From assembly GCA_022495005.1 (NCBI GenBank), contig JAGYXB010000456.1, positions 1,860,001 to 1,924,000 on the forward strand: a stretch of 64,000 nucleotides of DNA. Reading direction: 5' to 3'. A program made the translations under genes and the position numbers. The notes below the pieces were generated by a model that had not been told where the DNA came from, ran no database searches, and saw nothing but the letters and a program-made list of their open reading frames with translations. This stretch comes from Rhyacophila brunnea (Eukaryota; Arthropoda; Insecta; Trichoptera; Rhyacophilidae). How positions within the stretch are numbered: the first letter of the stretch is position 1; every line of letters starts with the position of its first letter. Of the stretch, positions 46,437-57,229 are shown piece by piece.

Positions 46437-47907
46437 TAACGGAGGTTTAAGGTGAAGCCTTTACTGAGTCCTTTTTAAAGAGGCACCTAGAGGAAAAATA
46501 CGAAGCTTGCAATTTGAGACATTTTTTTTGATAATTTACAATTTCAACTGTATTTCAAATGTATCTGAAAACATTAAAAAGATCAAGAAGAATTTAAGAA
46601 AAATGTTATAAAATGTGAATTTTGTTTACGTCTTTATCTTATTATAACATATATTTTATGATCATATTTATTATTAAAATTTAGTTTATCATGTTTCAAT
46701 TTTTCTTCGTAAAGATTTTTGACTAATTCATAGTTTTAATATTTTTTATATTAATTTTAAAATACATCGATTTTTATAAAAATATAAATGTGTATAACTT
46801 GAAATTCTTTTAATTTATATCAAATCCGTTCACCGTAACTATACGTATCCATAGTAATATTACAATTACTATTAAGAAACTATAATTAATACAAGTGTGA
46901 TTATTTTTAGATATTTACACCAACGGTTACTAAACTAAATTGATAATGTTTACCGTGATGTAGTTACAAAATGACCTATCTTGTAAAATAAAAACGATTC
47001 TATGTATGGTGAATACAAAATAATATTAAAATATTTAACTTGTCTAAAGATATTCTAATTACCAACTCAAAGCTTTCTTTCTAGACATTTCATTGAATTT
47101 ACATTGTTTTTGTTAAAAGCCGTTAGAATCAATTTACGTAAAAAAAAGTAATGATACATGCATAAATACCTCCCAATTAGTACAAAAGTGTTAGTATTTT
47201 AAGTAAAAAATAATTAAACCATAGATTTTCATTACGATTCAACAAAACTTTCAAACAAACAAAATATAATTTAAATGTTTACCCACTCTCTCTCTGATAT
47301 AATCTACTTAATTACAATTGTTTCTTCTGTCTGCTTCTATTTGTGAAGAAAAATATCTTTGTTTTTTTATATGAATCTGTTTTAAGTAGATACTTTTGAA
47401 TTCATTTTATTTATTACGAAACTATTACTAATATTTCTTATACTTCCGCCAAGTAGTGTGATGATAGTTACTTCGTATGCTTTAATTGCAAAATGTCTAT
47501 GACTTGATAATATATCGATAAATATAATTATATAGGTATTTTTTTTTGGCTTTGAACTGTCGTATCGTATTCTACGGTTGTATAAGCCGCAAAGTGCAGT
47601 TGCGTCTCGGCGAACTGTGGTTGCCGTAGAAGTCTCTCTGAGAATAATAATATACGCCGGCATTTTCTCTACCACTGTAGCCTTATGTGGCAATGACAGG
47701 TACGGCCCCATTTTAGTCAACACAACTTTACTGTAGATTGTGTAAAGACGAGTCTAGTGAAAACTGCTCGAATAAAATTAAGACTTTAAGATATTGTCTA
47801 TTTCTATATTAATATGAAACTATTCTAAAGCTCAAACTAATTTAATTTGTTTTTGTGTGCATTAAAATATTATTAATTAGGTAAACCTCGGAATGCCACA
47901 TAACTCC
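46437..47907. other. AT-rich DNA, one uncharacterised ORF
   Basis: 46437-47380 shows nothing. A 113-codon minus-strand frame (47382-47723) has a slightly GC-richer N-terminal half (47560-47720), but no motif, signal peptide or splice support is clear. Confidence 0.4.
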
Positions 47908-47910
47908 TTA

Positions 47911-48535
47911 ACGCTGTTTCGGACTAGTCGAATGATTTAGTCGAGTGGAGAGTGATTTAGTAGATAACTAAAAAGTGTCCGAACACAGAACATTAGTGAG
48001 TGACGTGTCAAGATGAACAGAGTACAACGTAACAAAGCAAAAATAAATAAGTTAATCACTTCAGTTCTAATAGCTATATCAGAAGAATTAAAAAAAGTAT
48101 TAAAAACAAAATATTATGTTTTAATAAATGAAAACCTATACATACTGACGTTATATTTTTAATGTTTGACTTAATCTCTTTCTCACCAAATCCAAAAATA
48201 TTAATTATAATTTCTAAGTCATTATAAGCAGTTTGCCTAGCCTGTTTATTTTTATATAATGGAGATTTGAAATTCCAAAGGCACTCATGGCTAAAATATT
48301 CTCGACTCAATAACTCGACTAAAGATAACGTCATGTTCAGACTTGTTTCGTGGCTTCTTTAGTTTTTGGTGAGAAGTGGTGGGGGTCGCCACTCGACTGA
48401 AAAAATAGAACAAAATGGATCGACTCGACTAAATGATTTTACTAAATCACGAGATTAAATTTGTCTGTTCAGACACATATAGTTACTAAATCACTCGCTA
48501 CTCGACTAAATCACTCGACAAGTCCGAACCAGCCT
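47911..48535 (-). mobile_element. PIF/Harbinger-like element with MADF relic
   Basis: The left ACGCTGTTTCGGACTAGTCG and right CGAGTCCGAACCAGCCT-type ends are long imperfect TIRs (about 60 bp, with repeated GATTTAGTCGAGT words). TTA flanks both sides (47908-47910 and 48536-48538), fitting PIF/Harbinger. The interior carries a minus-strand MADF-like fragment. The nuclease gene is missing, so this is a deletion derivative. Confidence 0.75.
48100..48334 (-). pseudogene. MADF (Myb/SANT-like) domain fragment
   Basis: The frame begins MTLSLVELLSREYFSHECLW and continues NFKSPLYKNKQARQTAYNDL. It matches the MADF pattern (LI.lV..y..LW.....YKN...R..A...I). MADF proteins bind DNA and accompany the nuclease in PIF/Harbinger transposons. 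The C-terminal part after KEIKSNIKNI is replaced by AT-rich sequence, either an intron start (CAGTATGT near 48137) or a deletion. Confidence 0.6.
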
Positions 48536-48686
48536 TTACTCTAAGACGAGAAATTCTCGTATTAATGTGAGAATGCAATGCATTGACATTATCCGGTTAA
48601 TTAAGTGTATAATAGTAATTTGACTAATATTATACCTCATATAGGACTAAAAATTGTCATTTATCTTTTTAATTTGTCTCGACATA

Positions 48687-49226
48687 TTATTGATCTCGGT
48701 ATTTTCTAGCTTTATACTCATGAAGAAACAATGATATCGTCGTTGTATTCGGACAGATTGACTGCACCACTTTCGCCTTGGCACCATTTGACCTTGCAAA
48801 TATTTCATATTTAATTTGACAAGCGATCACTATTAACAATACTGTATTTGCGGCGTGAAGGACGGATGCGGGTTGCTGGACAGATGTTTCCAGTACCCCA
48901 GGCGCGAGGCGCGTGATTGCGGCTGCCAATTCGCGCTGCTGCATCGGGCTGATGGCGACTGCGGCAGCTAGCCGCCGAGCCGCGGCGCGGACCGCCGCCG
49001 ACCCGCTGACAGCGAAACAGCTGCCGACCCGCGCGACGCCATTTGCAACGAATGCGAGGACACTTGCGCCTCGAGATGCTGCGGCGACTGCCAGCATCAA
49101 CTGCTCTCCGGGGGACAAGTAAGGGCGACACCAAACAAAAAAAACACCAAGGCACTTCAGCACTGATTTCATTTTTATAGGAAGCAAAAAAGACGCCAAG
49201 AATAATAATAGTATATACCTCAACAA
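48687..49226 (-). other. GC-rich island with long open frames
   Basis: 48830-49130 is strongly GC- and CpG-rich in a window that is otherwise AT-rich. The minus-strand frame of 179 codons has an Ala-rich middle (AVSGSAAVRAAARRLAAA), then SPMQQRELAAAITRLAPGVL, with high GC at third positions. A second minus-strand frame (152 codons, 48811-49269) and a plus-strand frame (69 codons) overlap, as expected where stops are rare. It could be a real exon, a transposon core or foreign DNA. No family recognised. Confidence 0.3.
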
Positions 49227-49369
49227 CTGGATATTGGGTAACCAGCCGAGAAGCGTTCATAAAAGACATTTGATCATTTGAGATAGGTATATCAAAATGA
49301 TCTCTTTTGACAGATGAACTTCAAATTGACAGATGAAATAAATTTCGTCAAATTAACAACAATATGAAA

Positions 49370-49506
49370 CACATAATTTGAAAAAGTTTCAAAAATATCC
49401 TAAAAAAAAATTTGAGCCTATTTAGATTCAAATTACATCTTTCACTATCCGGGTGAGTATTTTGGTACCCTCATCATTTTTTTCGAGATTTCTCAAAATT
49501 ATATAG
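49370..49506 (-). repeat. SINE-like fragment between inverted tails
   Basis: The left ACACATAATTTGAAAAAGT and the right CGAGATTTCTCAAAATTATA are loosely inverted (SINE tail type). Between them ATTCAAATTACATCTTTCAC then TATCCGGGTGAG is the inverse of a tRNA B-box module, as at 13795-13885 and about 36490. Short and degraded. Confidence 0.4.
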
Positions 49507-49550
49507 TTCTGTAACCAATTAAGCTACAACTAGCTTATTATAAATATGCA

Positions 49551-49834
49551 CCTGCACATCTATTCTATACACGAGACTGCTATCGGCGGCTATCGAAGGT
49601 AGTTTATCATATTTATATATTGAGGTATTATAATTGTTACAATAAGTGCTATGTTTTACCAGCACCTCTCTTTGTTGTGTTAACTTTTAGAGCGAGATAG
49701 ACAGTTTTGACAGTTTAGACGGCTAACTTATTGTAACAATTATAATACCTCAATACCTACATAAATATGATAAACTACCCTCGATAGCCAGCGAAAGCGA
49801 CCCATAGCAGCCGTATGTATAGAATAGATGCGCA
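49551..49834. repeat. Palindrome with about 100-bp arms
   Basis: 49551-49647 and 49726-49834 are inverse copies at about 85-90% with small indels (ATCTATTCTATACA, GGTAGTTTATCATATTTATA, GGTATTATAATTGTTACAAT). The spacer of 78 bp contains CCAGCACCTCTCTTTGTTG. It is probably a foldback MITE; no other copy is seen in the window. Confidence 0.8.
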
Positions 49835-51382
49835 GAGATATTTTGAAAATTCAAATATTTATCATCTTTTACAATTTATACCAAAATAACTCAATTACTA
49901 ACTCTGGTCCAAACATGGTATCAGGAGTGAACGCCCTTGTATTTGGTAAAAAAATGTATACTCGAATTCTACTTGGTTATCCTACAGATTATTATGATTT
50001 AAGTATGGTTCTGAGACTTTTCAAGTTTTGTATTGTTCATTCAAAAATTCTTTATTAAACTCCTTGTATACTTTTTTTTAATAATTAATAATAATTATTG
50101 ATGGGCATTTTTAGAACAATAACTTATAAAATATAATCTAATGTTATATTATATTATTGATTGATATCATTATTCGTCAATGTGAGTCATTAATATAATA
50201 GAAAAGTTACTAATTTCACACAAAAGTACATAAATAAATTTCATATTTATATCTATTTACTTATATACTAAAATATATCTCGTTTTTGTTTTATTTTTTC
50301 TTATTATGAGACTTAGATATTTATTTATTGAGATGTAGGGATATGTCTAAAATGTTTTCGTTTGAATATGTTTGCACTGGCTTTCACGTGTGGCTTCACA
50401 TTGAACTATATTATTATTTCGTTGTGTATCTATATTTTAGTCAGTGTATTTATACATTGTAAATAATATAAAAAGAGTTTATTGTGACAAAAATATACTT
50501 GATATCAAAAACCACAGTTTTATTTTTCGCAAAGTAATGAGTGTTCACAACGTTTTTAATTTCACTTGCAAAGAAAGTGTTTTTTTTTGTGTGTACACGT
50601 TTTTTATAAATCACCTCACATGTTTTCATGCAGTGTATAGTTATATACTAAATACAGGCTTATCACGTTTGACATAGCACATCTTTTACTGTTATAAATA
50701 TATTGAAATTCTGTATTGTGTTGATAATGTGTATAAATAATATCTACTATTTGGATTTATATATTTTGGGATAAGTAAATATCTAGCTTCGATGGTAAAC
50801 ATGAATTTATTGAAGCAAAAAATCCTTGCCCAAAGTAAAAGTTTAAAGTAGGGATCTATTTTTTGTTATGGCTAAATGATTGTTCAATGGTGCTACGGCG
50901 TAGAACATGCGTAGGCCGTAGACAGTTATGAAAGAAGCAAAATTATCTCTCTTTACATTTAGTTTTCAATTAAACTACATCCATAAAATAATTACTCACT
51001 TAACGTATCCTGGATTATACCTATCACTTCTCTCAAAAACGTCGCGTTGTCTTTCACCTTTACCAAGTACTCTTCATTGAATATGACCTGATACAAGGGC
51101 AGACCAGAAATTGACTGGCATAATGTACCTCACCACACTTATATGAGATGTCATTACCTTTAAACATGACCCACAGTTTTAGATTTGTTTTTAATCTTGA
51201 GAGATCGACTCTTAGCCCATATAGTGTTCAGACATCGAAAAACATGTCGTGTCCTGGTGAGAGTTTTTGTACAGACTCCAATCAGACATTGGCGAGTTCT
51301 GGGAGACAGTTCAATTCTGTCATCCTCTCGAAGACACTCTTGAGACTTCTGCTTTATATTCATAAAGTAGGTGTCTGGGGTC
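49835..51382. other. AT-rich DNA with one possible exon
   Basis: On the minus strand 51000-51087 is open (VIFNEEYLVKVKDNATFLRE and on). It is bounded by an acceptor-like CCCTTGTATCAG (from 51099) and a consensus donor GTGAGTAAT (50999-50991). The 88-bp length and charged composition suit an internal exon. Frames of 67-81 codons at 51148-51393 are unsupported. The rest shows nothing. Confidence 0.3.
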
Positions 51383-52223
51383 CAGTGGCGTAGGTTAGAG
51401 ATCTGTTAAGATTCAGCACAACAAGTACACACCAAACTTTAGCAGTCGTCAAACTACTTATTATCTTTGTTGAATTAAGAATAAAATTATTTTTAGATGG
51501 TGCTGATTTTTCTTTTTTTTAATTAAATTAAATCCTACCTAAACCAAACAATAATAGTTTAGGTATGCTATGAGCGATCAGACAAAAATAGTGCACACTT
51601 TTTTCAGTCGTACTGATTTGTTTTAGCTGAATTAAGAATACATAATTTTACAGATAATGCCGGTTAGTTGTTTTTAAATTAATTAAGCCCTGCCCACCAA
51701 ATCGTAATCGATTAAAAATATTCTTCTGTCAATAAAATAATTTAAATTATTAATGGTTGTATGGTATAATTTTAGATATTTTATATTTTTTTACTATTAT
51801 CTACTATGCCTTGGATTAAGCAGGGTTTAATTGAATTTTCAAAACTAACAAACTCTATCTACAGACTGTAGTTTTAGTTCAATGAAAATAAATACTTATA
51901 ATAAGCTTGATTTCGAAGAGCGCTGATGAGCAGGTATTAAAAAGGCCAATAGTTAAAATCTGTCACAATTAGTACGTCGCTTTGTAGCATAAAGGATAAA
52001 TGCGCGGACGGGGCCGTAAACCCAAGAGGTGCAGAGTTCGATTCCCTGCCAGGGTGGCTTACTTTTTTCAAACAAGATATTTTCTATTGGTTATAATATA
52101 TTTGCTCAGAAGTGTTTTTCAAAATTATGTATGTTCGAAAATAAATACGTTTGACTGACAACGTTTAGTGTGCACTATTATTTCTGTCGGATCTTAACAG
52201 CTTACCTCCACTTTTCGCCACTG
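51383..52223. mobile_element. Family B hAT-like element with nested SINE
   Basis: It starts CAGTGGCGTAGGTTAGAGAT and ends CTCCACTTTTCGCCACTG. Interior words (TTTAGGTATGCTATGAGCGA, AAGCAGGGTTTAATTGAATT) follow the copy at 37767-38325. A 241-bp SINE interrupts the right arm. The flanks show no clear 8-bp duplication. Confidence 0.75.
51896..52136 (+). mobile_element. tRNA-derived SINE with 12-bp duplication
   Basis: It is bracketed by identical GAAAATAAATAC (51884-51895 and 52137-52148) inside the family B arm, whose unbroken form is seen at 37767-38325. It contains the A-box-like TAGCATAAAGGATAAATGC (from 51985) and the B-box AGTTCGATTCC (52034-52044), then a body, and ends in the tail GCTCAGAAGTGTTTTTCAAA then ATTATGTATG. 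Related units lie at 2016-2167 and 20080-20236. Confidence 0.85.
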
Positions 52224-53014
52224 CCATGATGTAGATATTAATATATAGAAAGGAAAAATATATCGTAAATGTGATAAGAACAGCTAGTGGAAATGCTTTT
52301 GAAAGTGAGGAGACATTTGTTTATCATTGTTCAAAATATTTAACATATTATAATAAGCTGCAGAATTGTTAATAAACACGTCTGATGTTTCTGATTTAAC
52401 ACAGACTAAAAAAAAACTAGAAACTTCTCCAGATTACTTCTAGATTATTAAACTCTCGATGATATTATTTTATTCTGAAAATATTTTATGTGTGGATACC
52501 ATTACACTTATGGCCCATAAAAAAGAAACTTTTTGCAATTCCGAAATGGCAAGTTTGTTGTGTTACAAGCCTCGCTAAAATATGTCAACATTCCACTTTT
52601 AGAGTCTATAAACAACTCTGTTTAAAAAAAACTCAGAATGTATATTTTACAGCTCAACCGCACAATAAAAAGCGATATTATTTTGCGTTATAAACATCGT
52701 TTATAAAAAAAATGAATGTACTATAATAAGAATTTTATTATACCACGTATATTAGGGGAGTTTTTTTTATATCCCCAGGTACTCTTAGAAAATTGTATTG
52801 TAAATATCAAGAGAACTATTTCCGTTCTCTTAAAGAAAATATTATAAAGTGGTAAATCTACTCTTCAATGTTCATTTTTAATAGAACTATTTTTATTCAA
52901 TGAATAATTTAAGATCTAAAAATGTACAATTCGTCATTTTAACATAGGTACATACTTTGAAATACTGCTATAAAAAATGTTTTTACCGAGTGGAACTCCA
53001 ACCTACATCCATTG
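52224..53014. other. AT-rich DNA, no gene seen
   Basis: A 67-codon plus-strand frame (52490-52693) lacks motifs. Nothing else recognised. Confidence 0.45.
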
Positions 53015-53375
53015 GGGTGCCGGACGAAATCCCGAAGGCCGGAATCCCGAAGGCGGAAATCCGAAAGCCGAAATCCTGAATGCCGAAATCCCGAACGCTG
53101 AAATCCCGAATGGCCGGAATCCCGAAGGCCGAAATTCCGAAAAATAAAAAAACACAAACAGTAATAATTGCGCAATCTTAACACTTATCTTGAATTGCGC
53201 AAATTTTACAAGAAAGACAATAAACCATTTTTTGTAGAAAAATGGATAAAACATGTTAAGATTGCGCAATTATTACAGTTTGTATTTTTTTATTTTTCGG
53301 GATTTCGGCCTTCGGGATTCCGGCCATTCGGGATTTCAGCATTCGGGATTTCGGCCTTCAGGATTTCGACCCAAA
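53015..53375. mobile_element. Foldback element of CCGAAATCCC minisatellite
   Basis: The left arm (53015-53185) has about ten units of GAAATCCCGAA(GG)CCG. The right arm (53252-53375) has the same units inverted (GGGATTTCGGCCTTC). Inside these lies a near-perfect arm pair TAATAATTGCGCAATCTTAA/TTAAGATTGCGCAATTATTA around a 67-base loop. Frames of 75-88 codons encode spurious FRPSGFRP repeats. It resembles Foldback-type elements with tandemly repeated TIRs. Confidence 0.8.
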
Positions 53376-53385
53376 CCCATCTATT

Positions 53386-53725
53386 GGATTTTTGATCAAT
53401 ACGGTTTACCAATAAAGTAATCTGTACAATTATCACGCTGAATTTGACTAACATGAACAATGCACCCGAGATATTATCTCAAGTCCCGTTAATATTGGAG
53501 GCGATATTTTGTGACGTCAAACTAAGGTAATAACAATATGCAATTAATTACGCGTATCTTGATTCCTGATGGTGTAACTCAGGTGAAAAGTTTATTACTA
53601 GGAATCAAATTAAGTATTTTTTGATACGTTTATTCAAAATCACAAATTCAATAATATAATTATAAATATATTCTCATTTTAATGACAGATACCTAGTCGC
53701 CTGTCCTATGATTTCCATCCATTGT
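53386..53725. other. AT-rich DNA, no gene seen
   Basis: Nothing recognised. Confidence 0.5.
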
Positions 53726-53731
53726 GTAGAG

Positions 53732-54552
53732 CAGGGTTGGCTAACCGTTTACGTACGCGTGCCAAAATTTCCCAAATAATATTTTTCGACTGTCTGACGT
53801 GCCAAGCAGTTTTTTTTATGAAGAAAAAAAAAGTTTTCTAAAAAATTAGTTTTTAAGAATTCTATTAAAAAAAAATTTAAATTACAATTGAGTTCTAGGT
53901 ATTCTATCTTTCACCGTATTTCTAGCCGAAGGCATATCTTTGATTCTTTCAATTTTTCCCCTTGTTTTCATATTAATCAAAGATATCGTGAAAGTATTTA
54001 AACCACTATTCTTTAATATTGTAATTATTCTCCATCACTGAACGGTTTTCCATTTTTAGATATTAAGTTTGAGGCAAAATAGCAAGCAGTTGTTACATTA
54101 TTGAATCACTGACGATAATTAATTTCATAATGTTTGTTGATTGAATATTTTTATTTTTAATTCCCCGATCCTAAGGACCGACCTATGCAATCGTATATTT
54201 TATATTTACATATAAACGTAATGATTATTCTTGAAAAATATTTGCCTGCAATTTTGAATACAATGCGATTTGTCATATTTATGCATGAATGTAGTTGTTT
54301 CTGTATGCGCATCGATTGGTAAACATAATATGAAAAAACTGAAGAAAATACGCATGGCTATATTATCATTATTTTTAAATATTATATAAGTAAGCACTTA
54401 TATAATATTTATTTCTAAAACTTATTACAAAACATTTTTTAAATATATATAAAATAGTCATTTTTTTCTCTTCAAAATGAAACATTCGCGTGCCATGCAA
54501 AATCATCTCGCGTGCCACTAGTGACACGCGTGCCATAGGTTCGCGATCCCTG
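53732..54552. mobile_element. hAT element
   Basis: The left CAGGGTTGGCTAACCGTTTA and right ATAGGTTCGCGATCCCTG are inverted, with subterminal CGCGTGCC words at both sides. Flanks are GTGTAGAG (53724-53731) and GCGTAGAG (54553-54560), 7/8 identical. The terminus type (GGTTCGCGA...CCCTG with GCGTGCCA) is widespread in insects. The interior is AT-rich with no transposase; two 62-63 codon minus-strand frames are unsupported. Confidence 0.85.
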
Positions 54553-54560
54553 GCGTAGAG

Positions 54561-55030
54561 CAACTAGACAAGAATTTAATTAGAAATTTAATGCATTTAA
54601 CAACTCGTAATTACTTACGAGTCGCCTATAGTCATAACTCACGTTCTGCAATTTTGTCATGTTTTAGTTAAATATACCAAGTAATTCTAAAGGCATTAAT
54701 GTATATAAAGAAAAATAGTTGGCTATCAAAAGTAACTTTAAGCCATGTGAAAATCGTTAACAAAGTACACTGTTGGTGTCATGACTCATATTTTTCAATG
54801 AATAATGTGAGTTCTGTTTGTTTCCAACCAATCAGGGAGTTATATTTCTCATAGTATGCTGTGTGTCTACAGCCTTAGGAGTATTATATAATATATTTAA
54901 AAAATGTAAATCGACTTACTCACTCTTTTAATATTCAAGGGAATTCAATACAGGGTTTTGGTGTTTTTTTCGATTAGGTAACTTTCTTAAAACTCGATTT
55001 TTGGAAATATGATATGATAGTTATGGCTCC
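54561..55030. other. AT-rich DNA, no gene seen
   Basis: Nothing recognised beyond short direct words. Confidence 0.5.
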
Positions 55031-55034
55031 AGGC

Positions 55035-55200
55035 AACTCACTTACTTAAATTGGTACTACCAACCATTCAGGTTTATGGCCGGCTGCATAACCGTGTTTC
55101 AGGTGTCTCTATACCAAACTCTCTCTAGTTCGGTTACACTGAGCCTTTCTGCATTCCTCTTGAGGTTATTCGGCTACCTCCTCTGCGGACAACCCATTGG
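55035..55200. repeat. Dispersed repeat F
   Basis: ACTCACTTACTTAAATTGGT, CATTCAGGTTTATGGCCG, GCATAACCGTGTTTCAGGT and CTCTAGTTCGGTTACACTGA parallel 25941-26110. No coding evidence. Confidence 0.5.
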
Positions 55201-56085
55201 GGGAAGGTCGATTATTATTTTAATTATGATAAAACACAACTCATACAGTTAAAACCTAACATTAGTACAAATTAAGCTATTTTATGCCACTCAGAAGCAA
55301 TGGTCGAATAAATTTCTTATTATAAATTGCTTCAGACATTCGTAATTATCAACTACAGTCAAAATATGAGTAAGTATACATACAGAGTTCCAAATTTCTT
55401 GTCAGATCTAGCATTTTTGAATATGCATCTGACGTATGGCGTGAAATCTAGTTTTTTTTGATACCCAAAACAACTTTAAGTAAAACATGAATCCAAGTTG
55501 CCGGAATTTACAAAATTCGCGATTAAAATGTCCTGAGAAAATCTAAAACCCAATAAAGACAGTCAATCGACTTTTTACCCCATCTGGCATATTTATGTAG
55601 TCAACAGTTGGCAACATTAAACACCAAACTTCAATCTACCTCGCACTCGGGTTTTACGTCATGTACATTCACCACTGGCGGTGGTTCTATTTTTTTAAAT
55701 CACTGTAAAAAAAATCCGTATTCCCTCATTTCGAAAAAATGTTCATCTCACGAATAAAGTGTGAAAATTCTCACTTTGAGTCTTCAAACAATGTTGGAAT
55801 TTTCCCAGTACCAGTAATGGAAGATAGTGAATATTTAAAGCGTTGCGGTCGTTCTTTTCGCGGGCACTCGTGTCACTTTTTACCTTTGAAAACCCCTGAG
55901 GGACGAGGCAGGACCGATTTCTGCACGCGATACAGCGATGACTATCACTGGCCGACAAGCAATAAAGCTTAAGGTGTCATATTACTTGTTTTTGTTGCTC
56001 AGAATAAAGTGAAAAATTGGCCATTTTTTTTTTGTACAATGTTGGTCTTTACCAATATTTTATTAACTTCATTTGGGCGCTATAT
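55201..56085. other. Unassigned DNA with overlapping ORFs
   Basis: A 77-codon plus-strand frame (55739-55972) and a 71-codon minus-strand frame overlap in a slightly GC-richer patch. The plus-strand product is Cys/His/Arg-rich near its end but has no regular zinc-finger spacing. No promoter or splice context is seen. Confidence 0.35.
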
Positions 56086-56087
56086 AG

Positions 56088-56125
56088 TGACGCCCCCTGG
56101 GGGTAAGCAAATTATGCGTTGCATA
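56088..56125 (+). repeat. Lone hAT terminus
   Basis: TAGTGACGCCCCCTGGGGGT then AAGCAAATTATGCGTTGC is a diverged left end of the family at 56200-56730 and 29244-29857. It lies only 110 bp upstream of a full copy, without its own right end. Confidence 0.55.
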
Positions 56126-56199
56126 TTCTCGAATATGTCAGCACTATTTGGAGTCCTCACAGGTCCGTCCACACAATGAAGTTAGATCGAGTGCACAAT

Positions 56200-56730
56200 C
56201 AGTGACGTCCCGTGGGGATAGGCAGATTGTGCGTCGCTTGGGGGCGGCAGTTACTCAAAGGGCGGCAAATCGAGTAGAATCATTAGGTATATATAGAAAG
56301 CTACCTAAACTTAGTAATAACGGAAATATCTTCCCATTAAAAAAATCAGCTATCTATTAATTAGGTAAGTACTATACAATTTTCAACAGTACTTAATTTT
56401 TTGTCGGGTTCGCGATGTCTAGTTTACTTCCGTTCTCCTAGAACGTCACGTTCTTCTCAGTCACTCGCTAGTTATGGAAGTTGTCAGGTATATTTTTAAA
56501 TATACCTATCTGAAACCGTAGACTCACAATATTGTTTATTGAAGCAGAGATGGCATTTAAGTTAGATTTAGTAGTATAAGTAGGTACCTATATCTTGTTA
56601 GTATTGTATCCATACAACACAATTCTTAGATATTGGAGTTATGGAAGGATGATAAAAAGTACTGTATAAAAAAAATGTGGCGGCATTTTGGCACTGCCTA
56701 GGGGCGGCATTTGGTCTAGGGACGTCACTG
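56200..56730. mobile_element. hAT MITE, second copy
   Basis: The left CAGTGACGTCCCGTGGGGAT and right CTAGGGACGTCACTG match the ends at 29244-29857. Flanks are TGCACAAT (56192-56199) and TCCACAAT (56731-56738), 7/8 identical. The interior words TCGCGATGTCTAGTTTACTT and GTTGTCAGGTATATTTTTAA match. Non-autonomous; frames over it are byproducts. Confidence 0.88.
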
Positions 56731-56738
56731 TCCACAAT

Positions 56739-57199
56739 AGATTTCTGTACTTCAAACCATATGGATTCTATCCTTATGATAATGATAATAAAAAGAATTT
56801 TCCAACTCGTTTTCTTCTGGGTATACTACCAATGTAGTTCTTGCCCCCCTTTTAAAACATTTCTTTTTTTTTTCTTAGTAGGTTCATTTACAATCCGTCT
56901 ACACTGACAAATATTTACTTTTATAATATTAATACTATCGACCGAAGGTACCTACTTGATAGAATTTGAATTTAAATTCTAATGGATTTAAGTTGTGTAC
57001 TATTCCAATTGAGTCGTTCTTTGCGACCCGGGTTTCGCCTTTCGGCATCTTCAGGCACTGTATATCTCCACTCACCAGAAGGCAAACTCACACTGACAAC
57101 GAACACTATTAACTCTAACTTATATAACAAATCAATACAATAAAGTAGGTAAAAATTTATAACCTACCTACCTATTAAGTCAAGGATCCAATAAAAAAA
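56739..57199. other. Unassigned DNA around a ribozyme-like motif
   Basis: Apart from the minus-strand hammerhead-like motif at 57015-57063, no gene or repeat is recognised. Confidence 0.45.
57015..57063 (-). ncRNA. Hammerhead-ribozyme-like motif
   Basis: On the minus strand the order is TGC, CTGAAGA (CUGANGA core), T, GCC-GAAA-GGC (stem II with GAAA loop), GAAA core overlapping ACCCGGGT (self-complementary stem III), then C and GCA. Stem I would pair TGC with GCA after the cleavage site GUC. This is the type I arrangement with very short stem III known from Penelope-like retroelements and animal retrozymes. One extra unpaired T precedes stem II and stem I is short, so activity is uncertain. 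No RT lies nearby. Confidence 0.4.
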
Positions 57200-57229
57200 A
57201 TCGGTGTGTCTACTCATGTACGCGCGTTA

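Noticed and set aside
51913..51960. Hammerhead core at CTGATGAG
   Set aside because: No GAAA core or paired stems follow; it is part of a SINE 5' region.
52939..53395. ORFs with repeated FRPSGFRP/FGISAFGIS peptides as a repeat protein
   Set aside because: They come from the CCGAAATCCC minisatellite in both arms of a foldback element.
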